A stretch of DNA of 45,977 nucleotides from Purshia tridentata. Lineage: Eukaryota > Streptophyta > Magnoliopsida > Rosales > Rosaceae. Positions 9,975-20,191 of this stretch are shown one piece after another; position 1 is the stretch's first letter; every line of letters begins with the position of its first letter. The DNA lies in assembly GCA_003254885.1 (NCBI GenBank), contig QANT01004106.1:1-45977 (forward strand). The letters are read 5' to 3'. Made by a program: the position numbers and the translations under genes. Under the pieces are notes generated by a model. The model was not told the origin of the DNA. It did no database searches and saw only the letters and a list, made by a program, of their open reading frames with translations.

Positions 9975-12900
9975 CACCAAAACATCCCCGGTTGGCAATA
10001 AAGACATGAGGAAGCACTTTCTGTGGTTCAGATTAGCGTTCTTGCTCCAACGAACTAGTTTAGGTGTTAAGGATGCATGGAACGTCATTTTGGCGCACAC
10101 TGTGCACAACTTGGTTAAAGTTGCACAAATAGGCGCGCGGCTGGCAAGAAGCACGTCTTCATGCTTGGATTAACGTTCTAGCCCTCAAAAAGCACATTTC
10201 GTGTTAAGAAGGAACTAAAACCTTATTTCGGTGCATACTCAGTCTACTTTCATCTAAATTGCATCAAAACGTGCCCGGTTGGTAAGAAGGACATGACGAC
10301 GCACGTTGTCATGTCTCGATTAGCATGCCAGCCCTAAAGAACCACTTTAGGTGTTAATAATGTATGAAAACATCATTTCGATGCGTACTCAGTCCAAATT
10401 GCACCAAAACTTCCATGGTGGGCAAGAAAGACATAAGGAAGCACTTTCTCATGTCTCGATATTAGCATGCTAACCCTAAGAAACCACTAGAGGTCTTAAG
10501 AATGCACGAAAACGTCATTTCGGTGCACACTGAGTCCAATTCGATTAACTTGCACCAAAACGTTCCCCGTTGGAAAGAAAGACATGGGGAAGAACTTTCT
10601 CATGTCTCAATAAGCGTTGAAGCCCCAAAGAACAACTTTATGTGGTAAGAATGCACGAATACGTCGTTTCGGTGCATACTCAGTCTAACTTGGTCCAAAT
10701 TGAACCAAAACGTGTCTAATTGGCAAGAAAGGGGTGAGGGATCACTCTCTAATGTCTCGATTAGCGTGCTAGCCCTGAAGAACCACTTTGGGTGTTAGGA
10801 ATGAACAAAAACGTCGTTTCGATGCACGCTCTGTACAATTTGGTTATGGTTGCACTAAAACATTATCGGTTGGCAGGAAAGACATGGGGAAGCACTTTCT
10901 TATGCTTGGATTAGCATTCTAGCCCTAAAGAAGCACATTTCGTGTGTAGAAGGCACGAAAACATCATTTCGGTGCATACTCAATCCTATGTCGCGCACTT
11001 TCCACCAAAACGTGGCCGGTTGGCAAGAAAGATGAGGGGAAGCACTTTCCCATTCTTGGATTAGTGTTCTAGCCCTGAAGAAGCACATTCTTTTTTTAAG
11101 AACACACGAAAACCTCATTTCGGTGCCTCCTCAACTTAATTTCGTTTCAATTGCACCAAAACGTCCCCGGTTGGCAATAAAGTCATGAGGAAGCACTCTC
11201 TCTGGTTCGAATTAGCGTTCTAGCCCCAACGAACTAGTTTAGGTGTTAAGAATGCATGGAACGTCATTTCGACACACACTGTGCACAACTTGGTTAAAGT
11301 TGCACCAAAATGTGCGTGGCTGACAAGAAGCGTGTTTTCATGCTTGGATTAACATTCTATCCCTCAAAAGGCACATTTCGTGTTAAGAAGGAACTAAAAC
11401 CTAATTTCAGTGCATACTCAGTCTACTTTCTTCTAAATTACATCAAAAAGTGCCCGGTTGGCAAGAAGGACATGAGGACGCACGTTGTCATGTCTCGATT
11501 AGCGTGCCAACCCTAAAGAACCACTTTAGCTATTAAGAATGCACGAAAACATCATTTCGGTGCTTACTCAGTCCAAATTGCACCAAAATTTCCATGGTGG
11601 GCAAGAAAGACCTAAGGAAGCACTTTCTCATGTCTCGATATTAGCGTGCTAACCCTAAAGAACCAATTGAGGTCTTAAGAATGCACGAAAACGTCATTTC
11701 GGTTCACATTGAGGCCAATTTGATTAACTTGCACCAAAACGTTCCCCGTTGGATAGAAAGACATAGGGAAGAACTTTCTCATGTCTCGATAAGCGTTCAA
11801 GCCCCAAAGAACAACTTTAGGTTGTAAGAATGCACGAATACGTCATTTCGGTGCATACTCAGTCTAACTTGGTCCAAATTGCATCAAAACGTGCCCGGTT
11901 GGCAGGAAAGGGGTGACGGAGCACTCTCTAATGTCTCGATTAGCATGCTAGCCCTGAAGAACCACTTTGGGTGTTAGGAATGAACGAAAACGTCATTTTT
12001 TTTTTGTTAAATGAATAATGCATTAAAAGACGAAAAAACTCTACAAAATACAAGGGGCATACCCTAGAGAAACCAAACAACACACAAAGCCAACAAGCAA
12101 ACAATGCAAAACCCAAAACCAACCTATAGCCTAGCCAAAGGTTGGGAAAGGGTTTGGCGCACACAATAAGTGAAGGGCAGCTAAACCAAAAAAAGGAAAC
12201 ACATCAGTTCATAGGGATATTCTAGTCAGTAAGAATGGAAGAAGCCAAGCGGCCAGCCCTAGGAGTGATAGAAGCCATTCTATATCTAATTGAGTCCATA
12301 ATTGCATTCAGCACATATGCAGCAGGCCTGACTTCATTTCTGAAAATCTGGTTGTTTCTTTCACTCCAGATTGAGTAGACAGTCGTGGAGAGGCCAAGCT
12401 TCTTAATGATAGCTTGAGGATGCTTACCCTTCCAATTAGCCGCAGCAAAAGTAATCAAACGAGGCCAGGTTAAGGGAAGACTTGTATCTCCACATTTGGT
12501 CATCAGCCGCATCCAAATGAAGTTGCTATAAGAGCACTCAAAGAAGAGGTGATTATGAGACTCCGGAGCCCTCTTACAAAGAGCACAGACCATATCAATA
12601 TTCGGAGTATAGGCCTAGAGACGATCCTTAGTAGCTAAATGCTGCCATATAGTTAACCATAAAATAAAGCTCATTCGGGGGATATTGTGACTAGACCATA
12701 CCAGGTTGTACCAAGGGACAGTAGGACGATGGCGTTTAATGTTGTCCCAAGTTGTAGCCGCTGAGTAGATACTCACAGAGGATGGTAGCCACTTAATACA
12801 ATCAGGCCTCTCAGAGTTGGGTAAGTACATAGGCATAGACTCCTTAATCTCAATCAACGCCGGGGAATTTGCAACGGGCCAGCTCCAAGTGTTATTGCAA

Positions 12901-14923
12901 ATGATATCACTTACCAAAGCATTGGCAGGAAGACCAGAATCATAGATAACCCTCTCGCTCCAAGTGGAAGCAATAGGGCTACTAGGATGCCACCAATCAA
13001 ACCAAAGAGAAGTGTTAGTTCCATTCCCAACCCTATGAGTAACAAAAGGTCTAGCAACATGGCCCAATTTCAGAATATTTCGCCAATTCCATGAACACAC
13101 GTTAAGGGCTTGAACTTCCCAAAAATTCCTACCCTTCAAGTGGTAAGCCTTGATCCATTTTATCCAAAAATTATCCTGCCTCGACACAACATACCAAAGG
13201 TGTCTCATCATTAACGCCTTCTTCCATAAAGACAGGTCCTTAATTCCAAGACCTCCTTCCTTTTTAGGGCTACAAACATTAGCCCAAGCAACTTTGGCAC
13301 CTTTTGAATTCGCATCAAACCCCGTCCATAAGAAAGCCCTTAGTTTCTGCTCAATGCACAAAAGAACCTTCTTTGGAAGCATAAGTTGAGTAGCCCAAAA
13401 AATATGCATGCTAGATAGGACAGAAATGATCAATTGAAGATGCCCCGCATAAGAGAGGGTTTTGTTTCTCCAAGAGTTAATTCTAGCAGCCACTTGATCA
13501 ATAAGAATATTACAATCTCTTACCTGGAGCTTGGAGGAGATAATTGGAATGCCAAGATACCTAATGGGAATCGCACCCATGGGGTAGTTAAATCCTTCAA
13601 TAAGGAGCTGCTGCACCATATCCGGAATACCAGCCTTGAAAAGGTTACTCTTAAGGGGATTGGCCTTGAGGCCCGATAGCTCCCCAAACTCATGTAATGA
13701 CTCCATAAGTGTAGTAGCGGAAGCAGTATCCCCTGACAAAGCATAATTAGGTCATCGGCAAAGCAAAGGTGTGTAAGCTTGATCTTATCACATTTCCAAA
13801 AAAGTTTGAAGTTGGGATTCAAGCTCACCTTACGGGCAATTAATAAGGACAGAATTTCCATAGCAATAACAAATAAATAAGGTGACATAGGATTACCTTG
13901 ACGGATGCCACGCTTGCTAGGGAAGTAACCCGCCAACTCGCCATTAACTGACATGGAAAAAGAAGGGGTGGAGATGCATTCCTTAATCCAATTAATCATG
14001 ACTTGAGGAAACTTGAAGGCTGCCAATGAGTGAAGTAGAAACTCCCAATCCAACATATCATATGCTTTCATAATGTCAACCTTATGAGCACACCTTAGAG
14101 ACCCGGAATTCTTGTGGAAATCTCTAAAAAGCTCCTGCACAAGGAGGATATTAGCACCAATACGGTGCCCTGGAACAAAGGCGGTCTGATTTTGACTAAT
14201 AATGGAGGGAAGCAGTACCCTAATTCGGTTGGCAATAACTTTGGTGATGATTTTATACAAAGTATTGCAACAAGAAATAGGGTGAAAGTCACTTAGCTTG
14301 GTAGGGTTGTAAACCTTTGGAATAAAAGCAACTGAGGTGGCATTGCTCTCCTTAAGTAACCGACTTCAAGTGAAAAATTCCTGAACCGCAGCCACAACAT
14401 CCCTCCCCACAATACTCTAAGAATGCTTGAAAAAGTGTCCATTGAAGCCATCAGGCCTGCGGGCCTTATTAGAATGCAAGAAAAAACAAACATCTTGAAT
14501 TTCCTCCATAGACACCTCACCACTCAAAAGAGATGCAGAATCATCAGAAATAACATTTTCCACCAAATCACTAACCACTTGAGCTCGCTCAAGACGAGTA
14601 GAGCTAGAAGGACCCCATAGGTGTTGGAAATAATTAACGGCTTCGGTCTTGATGTTGGCACTCCCTTCTGCTAAAGTACCGTCCTCTCTCCGAATAGATG
14701 TGATCTTATTAATGTTCCTCCTAGCTGTGACAGATTTGTGGAAGAAGGACGAATTTTTATCCCCAAGATCAAGCCATTGAATCCTTGACTTTTGTCTAAA
14801 AAAGCTCTCCTCCATTTGCAAGCCATCGGTGTACTCCTTAATGAACACCTTTTCTTGAAATTTAGTAGAGAGATCATAAGGCCTAGAATCAATGAGCCTC
14901 TGGCAAGAGTCAAGAGCCTCTTT

Positions 14924-15053
14924 AGTGGAAATAACCTTTTTGAGAGATACCTCCAATCTGCACCCTATTGAGCTTCTTAAGCTCAATTAGTGGAAATAAC
15001 CTTTTGAGAAATATCTCCAATCTGCGCCCTATTGAGCTTCTTAAGCTCGCCTT
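14924..15053 (-). repeat. 65-bp tandem duplication inside LINE-A ORF2
   Basis: Two imperfect copies of a segment containing CTATTGAGCTTCTTAAGCTC follow each other (14924-14988 and 14989-15053). Because 65 is not a multiple of three, the duplication shifts the ORF2 frame. It lies in the linker between endonuclease and reverse transcriptase. Confidence 0.8.
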
Positions 15054-15233
15054 TAAGAATTTTGAGCTTCTTGGCTATCTGAAATTGGAAGGACCCCCGA
15101 ATTTCTGTGTTCCAACAAAGAGCCACAAGGGGAAGGAAATCCTCCCCATTCGTTAGGAAATTAAAGAATTAAATGGACGATTAACACGAGCAAAGTTAAC
15201 CCCAATATCAACCAAACAAGGGCTATGATCCGA

Positions 15234-15236
15234 GCA
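15234..15236. repeat. Left 3-bp target-site duplication of CACTA-2 (GCA)
   Basis: GCA directly precedes the CACTACTACAAAA terminus and is repeated at 25057-25059 right after the other end. Removing the element and one copy rejoins ...FLPPIC with SDHSPC across the endonuclease codons, which independently confirms the duplication. Confidence 0.95.
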
Positions 15237-15274
15237 CACTACTACAAAATAGCTCATAGATATCACTAGATTTA
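15237..15274 (+). repeat. Left terminal inverted repeat of CACTA-2
   Basis: This starts CACTACTACAAAATAGCTC and pairs with 25021-25056 read on the opposite strand. The first 13 bases are identical, then one extra T and a few substitutions. Confidence 0.93.
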
Positions 15275-15480
15275 TTTCAGTTTTAAATGTAATCGATATA
15301 ATATCTTTTTTAATATCGCTCTAAATATTTTTTTTTTCAAAAACTGATATATGAACTATGTTACATATCAACATGATTTTCAATGTGATATATTAAATTG
15401 GACAAATTTATTAACCTTGCTTTAAAACTGATATGTATACTAATAAATGGAAAATGGCACTACTGTTCATCACTTGAAAA
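15275..15480 (+). repeat. Left subterminal repeat region of CACTA-2
   Basis: This AT-rich stretch has several variants of AAAACTGATAT (about 15340 and 15424) and its inverse (TTTCAGTTTTAAATG near 15281, TAATCGATATA near 15290). The same word is clustered at the right end. Such arrays serve as transposase accessory-protein sites in En/Spm; the function is inferred here. Confidence 0.7.
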
Positions 15481-15600
15481 AAAATTGACAACCGTGAAAC
15501 ACCCATATCCCAAACCGTGAGCACCCATATCTCTCAACTTTTCACACTCTCACACAGACTCACTCACACACCCACTCACATCCAACTGAATCATCCATCA

Positions 15601-15605
15601 TCCCA
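15601..15605. repeat. Left target duplication of the solo LTR (TCCCA)
   Basis: TCCCA precedes the LTR start TGTAACGACACG and recurs at 17795-17799 right after its TGTCA end. A 5-bp duplication is the Ty3/gypsy integrase footprint. Confidence 0.92.
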
Positions 15606-17794
15606 TGTAACGACACGTACCTTCCTAAGTAAATGTTAATAGGGCCCAACGTTGACTTTTGGTTCTGGTAAGATTTTAGCCTTGACTTTGGGTCCGTTAG
15701 AAAGGTCTTGAGCTCACAAGTTCAATGACATGCGGCATGGGTGATTTAAAGTTACGGTTAAAAAGTTATGAATGTGATAAAGGAGCTCAAGGTTGACTTT
15801 TAAAGTACTTGAGGTTTAGAGTTGACTTTGACACGGGTGCGTAGAGCTCGACTCCACAAGTTCGTAGACATGTAGCATGCGTCGTTTGGAGCTACGGTTT
15901 GTGAAATACGGAGGTTCAAAGTGAGGGGTAAACTTGTAATTTTAAGGAAATGGTATTAAATATTCCAGAAAATTCTGGAATATTCCATCACCCCTATTTC
16001 TTCCTCTCTCCACGCGCAGGCGAAAGCAGCAAGCCTAGCCCAGCCCGACGCCCCCTCCCCTCTCTCTCCCCGGAGCGACGCCAGCCATCTCCGGCCACCC
16101 AGACCCGCCGGCGACGTCGCCAGTCGCCGGCCAGCCACCTCCCGACGCCGCCCAGCCCCTTTCTCTCTCTCTCCCGATCTCTCACCCCTGCGTGCGCGAC
16201 TGGAGCTTCAAGCTCCAGCCATTTCCGGCGATCCCAGGCGGCGAGAAGCAGTCCCCAGCCGCCGGCTAGCCACCTCGGTGCTCCCCCACGGCAGCCCGCC
16301 GTCCCCAGACGCGAAACGACGCCGGAGAGAAGCTCCCAGCCGCTGCAACCTCCAATTTTCTGGCCAGTTTTCCGGCGTCTCTCTTGCCCATTCAGGGACG
16401 ACACCCGAGAGTGAAGGCGACCCAGCCGAGCAACGAGACTAGACCCCTTGACTGTGAGTGGACTTCGTTTCTTAAACTTGGTTTATGAATTCTTTATGAA
16501 TTTCATGATTTCGTTTGTATTTATATTTAATTGAGTTTTAATTGAATGTTATTAATTGAGAATTATTATTTGATTCTCGAGCATGGTTTGAGAATTAATA
16601 CTTAGAAATAAATTTGAGGTGCTTGATAACTATTTTTCATGACGACTTATCTAGCAGTTAGATTTCGGGAATGTTTTGGTTTCTCGAGTAAATGTTTTGG
16701 TTTATTTGTATATTGAAATATTAAAGGTTTGGTTTTCGAAAAAGGATTTTATAGTTGTTGGTTGATGGTTTTCCCGTTTGGAAAGGTTATGGGTTTTATG
16801 GACGAAAAAAAAAGAGATTTATGGGAAAAGGATTTTCAAACCACCCTTCGCAGTACCCTTCAGGTTATCGGATTATACAGGTCTTTGGGACCCATCACGG
16901 CACACACATAGGCTTTGGGCCGTGTGTCGGGATGCTTTGCCCTTTGGGGGCGGCCCTGCGTGCACGTACGGCAGGATATTGGCCCTGCATGTGTATGACA
17001 GACCCTGGCTCTGCACATGTATGGCAGGATATAGGCCCTGCATGCGTACGGCAGGTTGTAGGCCCTGCTCATGTACGGCAGGAAATATTGGCCCTGCATG
17101 CGTACGGCAGGTCGTAGGCCCTGCGCATGTACGGCAGGTTCGGTGGGTGACTGTTGGGTGCGAAACTCTATTGTGATATCAGTTCTAAAGTGATATTTAG
17201 TAACTTAACTAGTTTATTGATTTTCCAGAAAATCTCAAAATGAATTTTAAAGTATGGATTTACTCATAGAGTTTTCAATGGATTTTATGAAAGTGATTTT
17301 AAAACTGGGGGACTTCAAGAAAGGTTACGAAATTCTAAGAAACTTTAAAATAAAAGTTTATAAATACTTATTTTGATTTATGTCCACTCACTGAGTCGTC
17401 TCACTAGGTTTATCTTTGTTGTTATTTTAAATTTTTCCCCCAGGTGGTAGCGGTGGAACGGTCGAGCCAAAGACGTCGAGGCACTATTATAGAATTGTGA
17501 AGCCGTAGGAATTCGTTTTCGTTGTACTTTATTTTCTATAGTAAATTTTGTAGCGTGGCTCTGATAACCTAATGAAAGCTTAAGAAATTGGTTTTGAAAT
17601 TGGGTCGGAGACCCTTTTTGGTTGTGGTAGAGGAGCTGTGGAATTTAGAAGTGCCTTTACAGGTCTCGTGGAGAAAAAGGGTTCGTCCAATTTCAGGGGA
17701 GGTTCTGCCAAAATTTCGGTAGGATTTTCCTTGATATTGGATGCCTACAGGATCACTCTGAGTTCTAGGGTGGAATTCAGGGAGGGTCCTGTCA
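15606..17794 (+). mobile_element. Solo LTR of a Tekay/Del-like Ty3/gypsy element (2189 bp)
   Basis: The segment begins TGTAACGACACGTACC and ends AGGGTCCTGTCA, obeying the TG...CA rule, and is flanked by the 5-bp duplication TCCCA. There is no internal region, PBS or polypurine tract, so this is a solo LTR left by recombination between two LTRs. The start and the motif around TTGACTTTGGGTCCGTTAGAAAGGTCT match the LTR at 29487-31481, so the two belong to related families. A GC-rich block at about 15990-16440 corresponds to a similar block in the other LTR. Long frames inside it (for example 15950-16414) are by-products of that base composition. A 27-bp minisatellite lies at 16952-17139. Confidence 0.92.
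16952..17139 (+). repeat. 27-bp minisatellite inside the solo LTR
   Basis: About seven copies start with GGCCCTGC (or GGCTCTGC) at 16952, 16981, 17007, 17034, 17061, 17090 and 17117, with periods of 26-29 bp. The consensus is close to GGCCCTGCATGCGTACGGCA followed by GGTTGTA. Each unit contains CCTGC and GCAGG in inverted orientation and could fold into a small hairpin. Confidence 0.88.
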
Positions 17795-17799
17795 TCCCA
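17795..17799. repeat. Right target duplication of the solo LTR (TCCCA)
   Basis: This is identical to 15601-15605 and directly abuts the TGTCA end of the LTR. Confidence 0.92.
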
Positions 17800-20174
17800 C
17801 ACCCACACCGACCTTCAGTCATATTCTTCATCGGTCATCGACCAGTACCCAAACCCATACGGCGAGAGAAAGAGTGAGAGAGCGAAGACTTAGACATCGC
17901 GAAGAGGGTTTAAGAAGATATCGATTTGGACGACATCGCGAAGAGGGAGAGAGAAAATAACCCAAAGATGCCTTCGCGATACCGGCCACCGCCCAGCCTT
18001 CGCGATTTCAGGTATTTCATGAGACTTTATTTTTTATTTTTTTCTTTTTAATTTCAGTTTATAGTTCAGATTTAGGGTTCTAATATCTACAAGTTGTTTG
18101 AACATAGGTGTTTTGTTATTTGGTGCTTCTGGAATTATGGAATTTGAGTTTGTTTGAATTTGGGTCGTGGTTTTTTCTGCTAAGTGCTGACTAATTAATT
18201 ACTCTATATTTATAGTTATTGATCCTATCTTGCTTTGATATATTGGGTACTGGTTTTGTCTTGGTGTTAATTGAGATGGCTGCTATATATTTATTTTAGC
18301 TGCACTACTCATCTTTTTCTAATAGATTTGTGTATTGAAAGCTTTAAATTGGTGGTGAGTGGTAGTAAAAGAGTGAACAATGATATATGAGAAAGCTATT
18401 GATCAAGTTGAAATAGGGGGAATATATATATATGAGGATATGATTTTGTGCCAATTAAGTGTTTTGTGGTTTATGAGAATATGGTGATTATGAGGATGAT
18501 ATACAATCTTGATTAGAGTCAACGAAAATTTCTTAAAGATCCGAAGTGTGTAAGGTATATTATGTCTATACACCTTATCGAAGGTATAAGTTGACTAATT
18601 TCTCTGATGTGGTTAAAAAAACATGCAGATCATTGAAAAAAATAGAAAAAGAATGAGAAAAGCACTATGACAAATCTATACTTCATGGAACATACCTTTT
18701 CTTGACTTATATATTGAACTGAATTGAGTTTAGCTGCTTTAACGCATTTGAATTATATGACAATGACATTATGATGAAAAAAAACATTTTCCTTTAAAAT
18801 GATGTATATAAGCTATTGTTCTATCAATTTGGTTGGAGTCGGAAGAAATAATTTAGAATCCTCATCAACATTTCTTCTGGCTTGGAGAAGAACTGCTGGT
18901 TTTATAGGCAGCTTTTCTGGTGTACAGTGAATAACTATAATTGTCAGCATTTTAGTGTTCCTTGTGTCCTTTACAATGGAACATCTTGTGTTATTATTGA
19001 ATTCAAAGAAATTTTATTCTTCTCCTTTCTATGTTGCTTGGCTTTGCACTTCATTTTTCTTTTCTTTTTTTGCTAACGTAAACTTTTATTAATTTGTAGT
19101 TAGAAATGGTTGCTTTTGGGAAAAATTGAAGGAAAGACAAATTCAAGAATGGTGGGGGTATATTTGATATGGTTCGAAAGACAAAACTTGAATTATGCAT
19201 TTCCTTCAAATCATGTTTCATAGGTAAATTCTCTTCTTTCTTTTTTTCTTTTAATTGACTTTAAATTTTGGCTTCTCTTACTACTGGTGTTTCCAGTATG
19301 TTTTTTTTTTTTTGCTTAAAACTAGTTATTTTATGCATCTCTTGTTTTAGTTGTTCCTGACCTTTTTTATTTCTGGTGTTCATATGAGGTTAACTCAATT
19401 TACATTCAACGAGTACTCATCAGCTTATCTTTTTCTGATAATTACTTATCTTTTTGGTGTGGCCATGGGCAGAATGTTCATATTGGAATTGGTTGTGATT
19501 ACTATGGGGTAATGTTCTTTTTGCTTTTCTACCTCCTATCAAATTTCAATCTAACAATAAACGCCAAGGGTTTGGTTCAATGGTTAAGAATTTGCTGTAG
19601 AGGATAATGGACCAACTGAAAATTACTGCCATCTCTTGGGGTCACCCTCAAGCTATTTTTTCTGGTAATTACCCATTATTGTAGGACAAAGGGACTACAT
19701 GTGCCCTGGGGTTAGTTAGGTGTTATAAGGATAGTTACTTTTCTTTAAAGTTGCTTATTGTTTCCCCTGCAATATTATAGGTATCTAATTAAAGTTTTTT
19801 TTTTAGTTCTCGTAAATATGATCAAAATTATGTATTGGTTTTTTGAAATTATGTTAATAAGAGGATTCATGATTGGGTGCAAGCTGAAGTCGGTAAACAT
19901 TACTGTTATTCCAACCATGGTTTTCTTATGTGAATCAGTTGCATTATGTTACAGAAATGTATTTTGGCTAGTTGATCAATGGAAAAACTGTTGAATAAAT
20001 TAATTAAGAATTAAGCAAATGTAAAACTACTATTTGTTTTTCTTGGCTTTCTTTTTTTTATATTCATTCGTCTTCCATGATTATGTATAATTCTAAGAGA
20101 CTATGCTTTGTATCATTGCTTACCTTTGTATAACTACTATATAACTACCATGATTATTCTTTTCTTTTTCAAAT
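17800..20174 (+). other. CACTA-2 interior, left half: leader-like segment, possible first exon, AT-rich filler
   Basis: Before the LTR arrived, 15480-15600 was continuous with 17800, giving a CT/CA-rich leader-like sequence. An ATG at 17968 opens a 44-nt segment (start MPSRYRPPPSLRDF) that ends at a plausible donor, TTCAG|GTATTTC, at 18011. From there to 20174 the sequence is T-rich and intron-like, with no long frame and no recognisable protein similarity. If CACTA-2 has a gene, this is probably its first exon and a long first intron. The assignment is tentative. Confidence 0.35.
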
Positions 20175-20191
20175 TTAAGCCACAGGTTCTT
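20175..20191. repeat. Left target duplication of LINE-B
   Basis: TTAAGCCACAGGTTCTT precedes the LINE-B poly(T) and recurs as TTAAGCCACATGTTCTT at 22914-22930, with one mismatch in 17. A long, variable duplication is typical of target-primed reverse transcription. Confidence 0.93.

Larger units (their letters stand above)
3101..11996 (+). repeat. Satellite array 1: ~149-bp monomers in a ~1.2-kb higher-order repeat
   Basis: About 60 tandem copies of a ~149-bp unit, recognisable by anchors such as TGCACCAAAACGTGCCCGG, GGCAAGAAAGACATG, GATTAGCGTGCTAGCCC and AAGAACCACTTTAGGTGTTA. Monomers fall into about eight types in a fixed order. The type with ATGCATGGAACGTC recurs at about 4165, 5184, 5932, 7138, 8333, 10076 and 11255. 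Spacings are 1019, 748, 1206, 1195, 1743 and 1179 bp. The 1743 interval contains a 562-bp duplication next to an N and becomes 1181 without it; the two short intervals lack one and about three monomers. The array is non-coding; short frames in it are by-products. It is bounded left by CACTA-1 and right by the poly(T) end of LINE-A. Confidence 0.93.
11997..15236 (-). mobile_element. LINE-A, 3' part (L1-type, split by CACTA-2)
   Basis: This is the 3' half of a non-LTR retrotransposon on the minus strand. Its poly(A) tail appears on the plus strand as the T run at 11996-12005, followed by a 3' UTR shared with LINE-B and LINE-C (plus-strand word GGGGCATACCC). ORF2 runs from 12222 to 15236 and is cut in the endonuclease domain by CACTA-2; the 5' half resumes at 25057. 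Removing the 9820-bp insertion and its 3-bp duplication gives a LINE of about 5.9 kb. The left flank is satellite but the right flank (27746 on) is a gypsy gag, so the ends share no target duplication. Confidence 0.9.
12222..15236 (-). pseudogene. LINE-A ORF2, C-terminal part: endonuclease end, reverse transcriptase, zf-RVT
   Basis: ORF2 of plant L1 elements nicks target DNA and reverse-transcribes the element RNA. Reading leftwards from 15236, the first codons restore CSDHSPCLVDIG, the terminal SDH motif of the APE-type endonuclease. After the linker come KARRPDGFNGHFF (14.4 kb), HPISCCNTLYK (14.3 kb), the motif-A region KVDIMKAYDMLDW, the motif-B region RGIRQGNPMSPYL and an intact motif C, CFADDLIML (13.75 kb). 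The thumb/connection (RYLGIPIISSKL) and the zf-RVT domain (CALCKRAPESHNHLFFEC, 12.55 kb) follow. Damage: stops at 14417-14419, 14366-14368 and 12615-12617, a frameshift after CFADDLIMLCQG near 13740, another near 15165, and a 65-bp tandem duplication at about 14924-15053. With the N-terminal part the length is about 1230 codons, normal for plant L1 ORF2. Confidence 0.92.

Noticed and set aside
3101-11996. CRISPR-like array of regularly spaced repeats
   Set aside because: Monomers are contiguous and diverged over their whole length, with no unique spacers. The context is a eukaryotic satellite.
11980-12005. Possible target duplication of LINE-A (GAAAACGTCATT versus GAAAACAGAATGATT near 27752)
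   Set aside because: The match is too short and gapped, and the right-hand sequence is explained as continuing gag coding sequence. It is treated as absent.
13150-13679. Plus-strand frames opposite LINE-A ORF2 (similar ones at 20755-22773 and 33319-36855)
   Set aside because: They are antisense shadows of the LINE ORFs; the minus strand carries the conserved RT and endonuclease motifs.
15950-16414. 154-aa Ser/Pro/Arg-rich frame, with an opposite-strand 136-aa frame
   Set aside because: Both lie in the GC-rich block of a solo LTR with defined TG...CA ends and target duplications. Open frames on both strands reflect base composition.
16755-17176. Cys-rich repeat frames (CMCMTDPG..., ACTYGRILALHVYD...)
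   Set aside because: They are translations of the 27-bp minisatellite in alternative frames. No start context, homology or splice evidence supports a protein.
18882-19994. Small plus-strand frames 18882-19076 and 19758-19994 in CACTA-2
   Set aside because: They are hydrophobic, F/L-rich translations of T-rich intron-like sequence without splice support or homology.
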